Positions 1-5,309 of a stretch of DNA of 5,309 nucleotides are shown here, piece by piece. The stretch spans positions 1 to 5,309 of the forward strand of contig JAAZMU010000114.1 in the NCBI GenBank assembly GCA_012798645.1, written 5' to 3'. Each line of letters begins with the position of its first letter. Position 1 is the first letter of the stretch. Both the position numbers and the translations under genes were made by a program. A model generated the notes under the pieces. It had not been told where the DNA came from, did not search any database, and saw nothing but the letters and a program-made list of their open reading frames with translations. This stretch comes from Patescibacteria group bacterium (lineage in GTDB: Bacteria > Patescibacteriota > Minisyncoccia > Minisyncoccales > Minisyncoccaceae).

Positions 1-918
1 ATATTTTCTATGAATGTCTTTGAGTTTTTTATTTGTTACGTGGGTATATATTTGAGTGGTTGCAATGTTTTTGTGACCTAAGAATTCCTGAATAATTCTT
101 AAATCTACGCCTTGAGTTAATAAATCCGTTGCCATGGAATGCCTTAATGTGTGAGGCGTTGTGAAATATGGCACGTTTGCAATTGTGCTATAGTGTTTAA
201 CAATCCTTTCAATTGATCTAACAGTTAACCTTCCGTCAGAATCTTTCCTTGAACGGTAATTAATAAATAGTGCCTTATAATCATCAGCTCTAGTTTTTAA
301 GTATTTCTTAATCCAAGCTAAAGCTCTTTTGGAGAAATAAACGGTTCTTGGATGATTTCCTTTGCCCAAAATTGTAATTTCCAAGTCTTCAAGGTTTTTA
401 ATATTTTTAAACTGCTCAACGTTCAAAGCTGTAAGTTCAGCAACACGTAGACCTGTTGAAAAAAGAGTTTCAAGGATTGCACGATCTCTTAATCCTTGGC
501 GTTTGCTTACATCAGGAGCGGTCAAAAGAGCTTCTATTTGATCTAGTGAAAGGAATTTAATGCTTTTTTCTTTTTTAGGGTCTTTTGGAAGCTTTATTTT
601 GTCTGCTGGGATACTTTGTATGTTCTTGTCCGCAAAATAGCTTAAAAGGCTTCTTAGAGCGATTAAATAATAGTTTTGTGTGAGCTTGCTTAAAGGTTTA
701 CTACTTCTAGCTAAATACAGCCTATAATTCCAAACATCATCAGGACTTAGTTCATGAGGTAGAAGGTTTCCCTTTTTTTTTATTTTAAGCCATAAAGAAA
801 ACTTTTTTAAGTATCTTGCATAATTTATTTGAGTATTATCAGATAAACCACGTTCAACTTCTAAATAGTCTAAAAAGTCTGGAATGTGGTTTATTATGGG
901 AGTATTGGATTGTTTCAT
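1..918 (-). CDS. XerC/XerD-type tyrosine recombinase, 3' end cut by window edge
   Basis: Site-specific tyrosine recombinase of the XerC/XerD type, which in most bacteria cuts and rejoins DNA at a dif site to resolve chromosome dimers. The 306 codons read from ATG at 918 stay open to base 1. Residues about 10-100 look like the N-terminal SAM-like core-binding domain (FLDYLEVERGLSDNT), and 120-306 the catalytic domain. All catalytic residues are visible: R158 in STGLRVAEL, K186 in LGKGN, H256 and R259 in HTLRH, H282 in LGHKN, and nucleophile Y291 in IYTHV. The sequence ends at HRKY, where family members normally stop within a few residues, so almost the whole protein is present. An in-frame ATG at 951 would add 11 residues (MYLKRHKQQNT), but it lies inside an inverted repeat near the predicted transcription start; 918 fits the family better. 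Neither start has a Shine-Dalgarno. A phage or transposon integrase is possible, but length and motifs fit a housekeeping Xer. XerC and XerD cannot be told apart here. Confidence 0.93.
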   Translation of the reverse strand, partial: MKQSNTPIINHIPDFLDYLEVERGLSDNTQINYARYLKKFSLWLKIKKKGNLLPHELSPDDVWNYRLYLARSSKPLSKLTQNYYLIALRSLLSYFADKNIQSIPADKIKLPKDPKKEKSIKFLSLDQIEALLTAPDVSKRQGLRDRAILETLFSTGLRVAELTALNVEQFKNIKNLEDLEITILGKGNHPRTVYFSKRALAWIKKYLKTRADDYKALFINYRSRKDSDGRLTVRSIERIVKHYSTIANVPYFTTPHTLRHSMATDLLTQGVDLRIIQEFLGHKNIATTQIYTHVTNKKLKDIHRKY

Positions 919-933
919 AGTATTTTGTTGTTT

Positions 934-961
934 ATGTCGCTTAAGGTACATTGTACGACAT
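934..961. other. Candidate dif-like Xer recombination site or operator (28-bp inverted repeat)
   Basis: On the minus strand the site reads as an 11-base arm ATGTCGTACAA, a 6-base centre TGTACC, and an 11-base arm TTAAGCGACAT. The arms are inverted copies matching at 8 of 11 positions, with perfect outer hexamers ATGTCG and CGACAT. From memory, XerCD core sites have this 11-6-11 layout and XerC arms such as ATTTCGTATAA; the left arm here differs from that at two positions. The opposite arm resembles the classic XerD arm (TTATGTTAAAT) less well, about 7 of 11. The site ends 16 bases upstream of the xer ATG and covers its predicted transcription start. It could be the chromosomal dif, an integration site, or an operator for another regulator. 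The geometry is seen; the function is inferred. Confidence 0.45.
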
Positions 962-962
962 T

Positions 963-991
963 ATGGTATCATGGGGTGAAAAAGAAAGCAA
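963..991 (-). promoter_or_regulatory. Candidate promoter of the xer gene
   Basis: On the minus strand, TTGCTT (986-991) is followed after 17 bases by TACCAT (963-968). A TG one base before the hexamer gives an extended -10 (TGATACCAT). Transcription would start near 955-957, inside the dif-like site, leaving a leader of about 38 bases before the ATG at 918. CATAAT at 960-965 is an alternative -10, but its spacing to TTGCTT is 20. The element lies just downstream of the terminator of the preceding gene, which supports a separate transcription unit. The hexamers are only moderate matches. Confidence 0.4.
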
Positions 992-1005
992 GAGCTACTC
1001 CCTAT

Positions 1006-1035
1006 TTAAAAACAGAATAATTATTTTATTCTGTT
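1006..1035 (-). terminator. AT-rich intrinsic terminator after the HNH gene
   Basis: On the minus strand AACAGAATAA (1035-1026) pairs perfectly over 10 bases with TTATTCTGTT (1020-1011) across the 5-base loop AATAA. The stem runs directly into further T residues (TTT at 1010-1008), giving a U-tract of five including the stem end. Only two G:C pairs stabilise it, so it may be leaky. The TAA stop codon of the HNH gene (1028-1026) is the last part of the upstream stem arm. It separates the HNH gene from xer. Confidence 0.6.
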
Positions 1036-1637
1036 CTATTTTCAAGAGAAAAAGAGTATGACCCGTTTTTTTCTACCATGTGAATTAAAAAAGTATTTCT
1101 GTCTTCAAAGTTTATCTTTTTTAAAAGTAATAGACTTTGAAGGAAGGTAAAAATACCATCCAGTGGTCTTAGTAGTGATTTCTCTAGTTCGGTTATTTTT
1201 CTTTCCACTTCTACATGGCAATCAAGGCATAGTGTAGCAATACAATGATTGTCTTTTTCTCCAAAGACAGCTCTTTTGAATAAATGATGAGCTGTTAGGT
1301 TTTCTGTACTTTTACAAATAACACATTCGTCTTCTCGCAAAGATATGTTATTTGTTTTACCACTTCCCCTATTATGGTATTTGAGAATTTTTTGCGGGTT
1401 AATTTTAACAAACATACTTTTCCTTGGGGTACTTGCCCTTATTTCTGTTTGCTTTGTTAGCATGCAAACATTAATATATGCATATTCAAATTTGTGCAGA
1501 GCAAGTATTTTATTCTGAATATATGTTCTTATTATTCTAAAACTTTCTTCACATTTTGAACAGAGATACCAATCAGGGGAATTCTCATAAACAATAGGAC
1601 GTGCTCCTGGCAAGCCACATAAATTACATTTTTTCAC
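1026..1637 (-). CDS. HNH-type protein with N-terminal CxxC zinc site, likely nuclease
   Basis: Small protein of 203 residues with two likely metal sites; I do not recognise a named family. Numbering from the GTG start (MKKCNLCG), the N-terminal part has C4xxC7 and C26xxC29, a zinc-ribbon or treble-clef-like knuckle. The middle (about 30-100) is basic and helical. The C-terminal part has C105xxC108, H117-H118 in LTAHHLFKR, and C137xxC140-H141 in LCLDCH, the cysteine-framed pattern of HNH (beta-beta-alpha metal) endonucleases, where a histidine of the HH pair would be the general base. DNA or RNA cleavage is inferred from that pattern only. GTG at 1637 is preferred because AGGAGG lies 7 bases before it; TTG at 1643, two codons upstream, sits only 1 base from the same AGGAGG. 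The gene lies 45 bases after gltX and has its own terminator. Its strong ribosome site contrasts with all its neighbours and may indicate separate acquisition or separate control. No toxin, methylase or restriction partner is visible. Confidence 0.8.
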   Translation of the reverse strand: MKKCNLCGLPGARPIVYENSPDWYLCSKCEESFRIIRTYIQNKILALHKFEYAYINVCMLTKQTEIRASTPRKSMFVKINPQKILKYHNRGSGKTNNISLREDECVICKSTENLTAHHLFKRAVFGEKDNHCIATLCLDCHVEVERKITELEKSLLRPLDGIFTFLQSLLLLKKINFEDRNTFLIHMVEKNGSYSFSLENRTE

Positions 1638-1642
1638 AGCCA

Positions 1643-1660
1643 AACCTCCTTTTCAAGGTT
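1643..1660 (-). promoter_or_regulatory. Strong Shine-Dalgarno within a small inverted repeat
   Basis: AGGAGG (minus strand, 1650-1645) is a full-strength ribosome binding site, 7 bases before GTG 1637 and 1 base before TTG 1643, so it decides in favour of GTG. The same stretch contains AACCT (1660-1656) and AGGTT (1647-1643), which can pair and would occupy half of the Shine-Dalgarno; CCTT and AAGG flanking GAA form an alternative small stem. The ribosome site is clear, but regulation by folding is only a possibility. Confidence 0.7.
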
Positions 1661-1670
1661 CTGATGTTAG

Positions 1671-1697
1671 CTTATAGTAGATTTAGGATTTAGTCAA
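1671..1697 (-). promoter_or_regulatory. Possible weak promoter for the HNH gene
   Basis: On the minus strand TTGACT (1697-1692, the last Leu-Thr codons of gltX) is followed after 15 bases by TATAAG (1676-1671). Both hexamers are good matches but the spacer is two bases short of the usual 17. A start near 1664 would give a leader of about 27 bases. A tandem CTAAATC repeat (1693-1680) lies between the hexamers. No terminator hairpin is seen after gltX, so read-through from the ftsW-murG-gltX unit is equally possible. Confidence 0.3.
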
Positions 1698-3068
1698 AAA
1701 TGCTAGGGCAGATTGAATTCTTTTAAGAGATTCCTCCTTCCCTATTATATTTATAATCTCATCTGGTCCTGCAGAAGCTTTTTTCCCACTCAAAGCTACT
1801 CTTAGGGGCCACATAAAGTTTCCAATGGATGAAGCTTTTTTTGCTTCTTTGATCAATTTTTCTTTAATGTTTTCATTATTCTCTTTGATTAAGTTAAGGG
1901 CATCAGTTAAAGATTTCTTTACTTCCCTGTCTTGCATGTCTTTCCATCTTAGAAGCTCTTTATTGTAATTTAATTTGTCTTGGTAAAGATAATCAGTTAG
2001 TTTAGTGATATCTTCTAGTTTTTTTAACCTATCTTTATAAGCTAAAACTACTTTTTTATTATCAATTCCTTTTTTTTGCTTTAAGTAAGGAAGGCATTTT
2101 TGAGTTAATTCATCTAAATTCATCTTTCTAATATACATTCCATTTATCCAATCTAATTTATCAATATTGAAAATGGCTCCTGACTTTGATACTTTTTTAA
2201 TAGAAAAGTCTTTAATTAGTTCGTCTAATGAATAGATTTCTTTATCTGTTCCTGGATTCCAGCCTAAAAAGGCAATAAAGTTGATTATGGCAGGAGGTAA
2301 ATAGCCTTGCTTTAGGTAGTCAGCAATTGCTGTTGATCCTTCTCTTTTTGAAAGCTTTCTTTTGTCTTTTCCCAGTATTAAGGATAAATGTGCAAATTCA
2401 GGAATGGGAAAGTTTAGGGCTTCCCCTAGAAGTATTTGTTTTGGTGTGTTCGGAATATGCTCCTCCCCTCTTATTACATGGCTGATTTGCATTTCGTAGT
2501 CATCAATAGTACAAGTAAAATTGTATAAAGGATTGTTTAAATCTTTTGCAATTACAAAATCCCCGATATCATTTGTATTTATTTTTATAGCTCCTCTTAT
2601 TAAATCATGAAATACAATATCTTTATTTAAGGGGCATTTAAATCTAATAACAGGATTCCCATTTTTTTTAAGAGCTTCTTTTAAAGGTAAGGTTCTGTAT
2701 TTTCCTTGATGTACAGGAGCTCTTCCTTGCTTTATTAGCTCCTCCCTTTCCTTGTCTAGCTCTTCTTTGGTGCAAAAACAGTAATAGGCAGTTCCGTTTT
2801 CTAGCATTTTTTCTAAATATATTTTATATATTTCTTTTCTTTTGCTTTGTCTTTCTACTTTGTTATCCCAGAAAAGATTTAACTTCTCTAGATTTTCAAA
2901 TATTTCTTTTTCCCATTTTTTTTCTGATCTTTTTTTATCAGTATCTTCAATTCTTAAAAGAAATTCGCCTTTGTTTTGTTTGGCAAATAAAAAGTTAAAA
3001 AGAGCTGTTCTTAGCCCACCTATATGTAATGGTCCTGTTGGTGATGGTGCAAATCTTGTTTTAATCAT
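1683..3068 (-). CDS. gltX: Glutamyl-tRNA synthetase (class I, GluRS)
   Basis: Cytoplasmic enzyme that activates glutamate with ATP and attaches it to tRNA-Glu; in organisms lacking GlnRS it may also charge tRNA-Gln for later amidation, but specificity cannot be read here. At 461 residues it is of normal length. The class I HIGH-type motif is HIGG at 15-18 within PSPTGPLHIGGLRTALFN, with EDTD at 41-44. HVIRGEEH (197-204) and HIPNTPKQ lead to the KMSKS-type loop KLSKREG (238-244). INFIAFLGWNP (261-271) and the C-terminal WPLRVALSGKKAS with GPDEI and GKEESLKRI are typical of the helical anticodon-binding half. The zinc-loop position keeps C97xC99, but the later ligands appear replaced (HQGKYR), so zinc binding is doubtful. 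ATG 3068 overlaps the murG stop by four bases (ATGA) and has no Shine-Dalgarno, suggesting translational coupling to murG. Function is secure. Confidence 0.97.
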   Translation of the reverse strand: MIKTRFAPSPTGPLHIGGLRTALFNFLFAKQNKGEFLLRIEDTDKKRSEKKWEKEIFENLEKLNLFWDNKVERQSKRKEIYKIYLEKMLENGTAYYCFCTKEELDKEREELIKQGRAPVHQGKYRTLPLKEALKKNGNPVIRFKCPLNKDIVFHDLIRGAIKINTNDIGDFVIAKDLNNPLYNFTCTIDDYEMQISHVIRGEEHIPNTPKQILLGEALNFPIPEFAHLSLILGKDKRKLSKREGSTAIADYLKQGYLPPAIINFIAFLGWNPGTDKEIYSLDELIKDFSIKKVSKSGAIFNIDKLDWINGMYIRKMNLDELTQKCLPYLKQKKGIDNKKVVLAYKDRLKKLEDITKLTDYLYQDKLNYNKELLRWKDMQDREVKKSLTDALNLIKENNENIKEKLIKEAKKASSIGNFMWPLRVALSGKKASAGPDEIINIIGKEESLKRIQSALAFLTKS

Positions 3069-4192
3069 GATTTTAAAAAATTAAGTATGTCTTTGGCTAT
3101 TATTTCTGCACTGTTTGGAGTGCTAAATTTTTTTGCTCTTTTTCCTAAGTCTTTAAGGTCTTTAAATTGAAATGTATTTTTTAATTCTGCTAAGAAAAAG
3201 TTTGGAGTGAGATTTTTTTCTTCAATAACAATAGTGGATTGAGTTGCTTTAGCAAATGTTATAGCATTTTTTAATTGATGGTTTTGTGCAGCCTCAGGTA
3301 AGGGTATTAGGATACTAGGTTTTCCTACAGCACTTATTTCAAAAATAGTTCCTGCTCCTGCTCTTGCAACAATTAAATCTGAAGCGGTATAAGCATTTTT
3401 CATTTTCTCTTCATCTAAGAAAGCGTATACATGGTAGTCTGATTTTAGGTCTTTAGGGATAAGGGCAGCTGTATATTTTTTGACTCGCATAAAGTCCTCA
3501 TATCCTGTTTGATGAATAATTTCAAAGTATTTAAGTATGCTTGGGATTGTTTGGATAATGAGTTCGTTTATTCTAATTGATCCTTGTGATCCCCCTAAAA
3601 CAAGAAGAGTTGGTTTTTTAAAGTTTAGGTTAAAAACTTCCTTTGCTTTTTCATGACTTCCTTTTAAAATCGTTTTTCTAATCGGGTTTCCCACAGAAAG
3701 CATTTTTTCATACGGGAAAAATGCAACTGCTTTTTTTTTGAATGCAACATATACTTTAAAAGCAAAAGCAGACATTATTTGATTTGCTTTTCCTGGCACA
3801 GTATCAGATTCATGAATTACAATTGGAACGCCTAAGAAAGCCCCTGCAAGGACAACTGGGATTGATCCATAACCTCCTTTACTGAAAATAATGTCAGGAC
3901 AGTAGAAAAATATTTTAATAAAAGCTTGTATTGTTCCTATTGGAATTGTAAATAAGATATCTATTAGGTTTTTAAAGGAGGTAGAAACTCCTCCGTATCT
4001 TCTAATTTTTCCAGCAAGACAAAAACTAGTTTTTATTTCTTCATTTTTAAAAAAACATTCTTCAAATTTATCCTTAGGGCCAAGATATAATAAGTCAACA
4101 GAATTTGTAGATTGTTTTTTTATTTCTCTTGCAACTGCTATTAAGGGGAAAATATGTCCGCCTGTCCCTCCACCACTTAGTATGATTTTCAT
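3065..4192 (-). CDS. murG: UDP-GlcNAc:lipid I N-acetylglucosaminyltransferase (MurG)
   Basis: Peripheral inner-membrane GT28 glycosyltransferase that adds GlcNAc from UDP-GlcNAc to lipid I, giving lipid II, the last intracellular step of peptidoglycan precursor synthesis. The 375 residues are close to the usual 350-370. The N-terminal Rossmann domain has the glycine loop GGGTGGHIFP (7-16), with conserved H13, and SKGGYGSIPVVLAG (104-117) followed by HESDTVPGKAN (127-137). The C-terminal donor domain has LVLGGSQGS (197-205), HQTG (227-230), ARAGAGTIFEI (276-286; E285 in the position expected to bind the nucleotide-sugar ribose) and PLPEAAQNHQLKNA (297-310), whose Gln/Asn residues match the UDP-GlcNAc-binding QQ..N segment. 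The wording of this last motif is like that in Patescibacteria, from memory. ATG 4192 follows the ftsW stop by 21 bases without a Shine-Dalgarno; its TGA overlaps the gltX start. It supplies the substrate of the upstream-encoded FtsW. Confidence 0.97.
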   Translation of the reverse strand: MKIILSGGGTGGHIFPLIAVAREIKKQSTNSVDLLYLGPKDKFEECFFKNEEIKTSFCLAGKIRRYGGVSTSFKNLIDILFTIPIGTIQAFIKIFFYCPDIIFSKGGYGSIPVVLAGAFLGVPIVIHESDTVPGKANQIMSAFAFKVYVAFKKKAVAFFPYEKMLSVGNPIRKTILKGSHEKAKEVFNLNFKKPTLLVLGGSQGSIRINELIIQTIPSILKYFEIIHQTGYEDFMRVKKYTAALIPKDLKSDYHVYAFLDEEKMKNAYTASDLIVARAGAGTIFEISAVGKPSILIPLPEAAQNHQLKNAITFAKATQSTIVIEEKNLTPNFFLAELKNTFQFKDLKDLGKRAKKFSTPNSAEIIAKDILNFLKS

Positions 4193-4213
4193 AAGTTTAG
4201 TATATATTAATTT

Positions 4214-5287
4214 TTATTTTTTGTTAATAGATTTTGCTATATTAAGAAGTAATCCTATAGCTATTAGTTCGAATACAAGATGTGTTCCGCCATAGCTTAA
4301 AAAAGGAAGGGGTATGCCTGAAATTGGGAAAAGACCTGACATTGCAAAAATATTAATAAAGGATTGAGACACTATCCAAGTTCCAATACCAATTGCTATT
4401 AGTTTTGGAAAAGGAGTTGACTTTTTAGCGATTGAGAAAACAGAGAAGACAAAAGATATTAAAACAAAGATTAAGAATGCACAACCTAAAAATCCTAATT
4501 CTTCAGCGTATATAGTGAAAATAGAGTCAGACATTGCTTCAGGTACAAAGCCAAATTTTTGTGCACTTAAACCTAATCCAGACCCGTTTAACCCTCCTGA
4601 GCCGATGGATATTAAAGCTTGATTTTTATGATGCAAGTCGCTTGCTAGCTCAGGGCTAAATATACTTAAAATCCTATCCGCCCTGTAGCCTTCAGTTATT
4701 ATAAGAAAGGAAAGTCCTAGTAAGCTTGCAAAACCTGCTAAAATAATATCTTTTGGTTTTATATTTGCAGAGAAGATAATAGCAAGAGATGCAGTAACAA
4801 TAATGGCAAAGGTACTTAGATCTGATTGTGCGCAAAAGGCAATACCTACTAAAACTATAATTGTAAAGAAGTTAGAAAGTGGTTTTCTCTTTTTTTCACT
4901 ACTATAAATTGCGCTTAAATAAATTATAGTGGTAAGTTTTAAAAATTCTGAGGGTTGAAAATTAAAACCAAAAAGATTAACCCATCTTGTTGCTCCTTTT
5001 TCAAATACTCCAATACCAGGTACAAAAACAAGAAACATTAAAGCAAAGGAAAAAATAAAAAGTGGAAGAGAATATTTTTTAAGTGTTTTTAGAGGAGTGA
5101 AAAAAGCTATTGCACCAAGAAGTATGCCTGGGAGAAAACCGTATAAGAGTTGATGAATTAAATAATGATTTGATGCAAGACCTTTATTTATTGCAAAAGG
5201 AGGAGATGCAGTTGCAATAGTAATAACGCCTATTATAATAAGGAGAATAGAACATATTAAAAGTGGAACACTAGGCGAGTTTTTCAT
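4214..5287 (-). CDS. ftsW: SEDS-family septal peptidoglycan glycosyltransferase FtsW
   Basis: Polytopic inner-membrane SEDS protein that polymerises lipid II into glycan strands at the division septum with a class B penicillin-binding protein. The 357 residues contain about ten hydrophobic segments (roughly 8-28, 45-65, 72-92, 114-130, 138-153, 158-174, 179-197, 262-287, 296-318, 335-351). Family motifs are GATRWVNL (98-105), QPSEFLKL (111-118), YRADRILSIFSPE (201-213), GSGGLNGSGLG (229-239), VPEAMSDSIFTIYAEELGFLG (248-268) with D254 at the catalytic aspartate position, and PISGIPLPFLSYGGT (321-335). The loop usually read as QPDLGT is QSDLST (154-159). FtsW rather than RodA is chosen because murG follows directly, as in dcw clusters; the sequence alone does not exclude a RodA role. 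ATG 5287 is preceded by an in-frame TAA at 5293-5291, so it is the first possible start; no Shine-Dalgarno is present. The N-terminal cytoplasmic tail is very short. Confidence 0.93.
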   Translation of the reverse strand: MKNSPSVPLLICSILLIIIGVITIATASPPFAINKGLASNHYLIHQLLYGFLPGILLGAIAFFTPLKTLKKYSLPLFIFSFALMFLVFVPGIGVFEKGATRWVNLFGFNFQPSEFLKLTTIIYLSAIYSSEKKRKPLSNFFTIIVLVGIAFCAQSDLSTFAIIVTASLAIIFSANIKPKDIILAGFASLLGLSFLIITEGYRADRILSIFSPELASDLHHKNQALISIGSGGLNGSGLGLSAQKFGFVPEAMSDSIFTIYAEELGFLGCAFLIFVLISFVFSVFSIAKKSTPFPKLIAIGIGTWIVSQSFINIFAMSGLFPISGIPLPFLSYGGTHLVFELIAIGLLLNIAKSINKK

Positions 5288-5309
5288 TTTTTACATATTT
5301 TTTAAATTG

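Noticed and set aside
1..918. The recombinase as a phage or transposon integrase marking a mobile element
   Set aside because: Size and motifs are those of XerC/XerD, the neighbours are core genes, and no att-like direct repeats or phage genes are visible. It cannot be excluded, because the left side is outside the window.
983..1003. GGGAGTAGCTC on the minus strand, which looks like the 5' end of a tRNA
   Set aside because: No D-loop GG, anticodon arm, GTTCGAATC-like T-loop or matching acceptor strand follows within tRNA length; the stretch lies in the xer upstream region.
1680..1693. Tandem GATTTAG repeat (two 7-base copies)
   Set aside because: Two short AT-rich copies, one of them inside the last gltX codons, are expected by chance; no third copy or array is present, so it is not treated as a repeat element or CRISPR.
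2842..3084. 80-codon plus-strand open frame opposite the start of gltX
   Set aside because: It lies entirely antisense to the conserved N-terminal part of GluRS, has no ribosome site, and its Ser/Phe/Leu-rich translation is what the complement of Lys/Glu-rich coding gives.
1683..5287. Recoded TGA (Gly or Trp), as in some candidate phyla
   Set aside because: No reading frame contains an internal TGA, murG ends at TGA exactly where its family should end, and glycine and tryptophan use normal codons.

Overview
The window is AT-rich bacterial DNA in which all five genes lie on the minus strand, so transcription runs from high to low coordinates. In transcription order they are ftsW, murG, gltX, a small two-zinc-site HNH-type protein gene, and a XerC/XerD-type tyrosine recombinase gene that leaves the window at base 1 a few codons short of its expected end. 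The standard code is used, with no in-frame TGA. Almost no gene has a Shine-Dalgarno sequence; the HNH gene is the clear exception. The MurG acceptor-side motif (PLPEAAQNHQ), the GluRS motif HIPNTPKQ, the compact proteins and the AT bias remind me of Patescibacteria/Candidate Phyla Radiation (Parcubacteria-like) genomes. This lineage call is a moderate-confidence inference, not a demonstrated assignment.

Bases 5287-1683 form a tight cluster. FtsW (SEDS glycan polymerase) is followed after 21 bases by MurG (lipid II synthase), which overlaps gltX (glutamyl-tRNA synthetase) by four bases in an ATGA junction. FtsW and MurG are the usual neighbours of a division and cell wall (dcw) cluster: MurG makes lipid II on the inner membrane face and FtsW, with a partner transpeptidase, polymerises it at the septum. 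Where murC/murB/ddl/ftsQ would often follow, this genome has a tRNA synthetase gene, so the dcw order is broken here.

Bases 1682-1006 hold the HNH gene, probably with its own weak promoter in the end of gltX, a strong AGGAGG ribosome site that favours a GTG start over the upstream TTG, and an AT-rich intrinsic terminator whose stem contains the stop codon.

Bases 1005-919 are the control region of the recombinase gene, with a candidate extended -10 promoter. Directly over the predicted transcription start is a 28-bp inverted-repeat site (934-961) with the 11-6-11 geometry of dif/XerCD core sites. A Xer gene with a dif-like site at its own front door is the most interesting thing in the window. 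It could be the chromosome-dimer-resolution site, an integration site, or an autoregulatory operator. The 22 bases at the far right (5288-5309) precede ftsW and show no recognisable signal.
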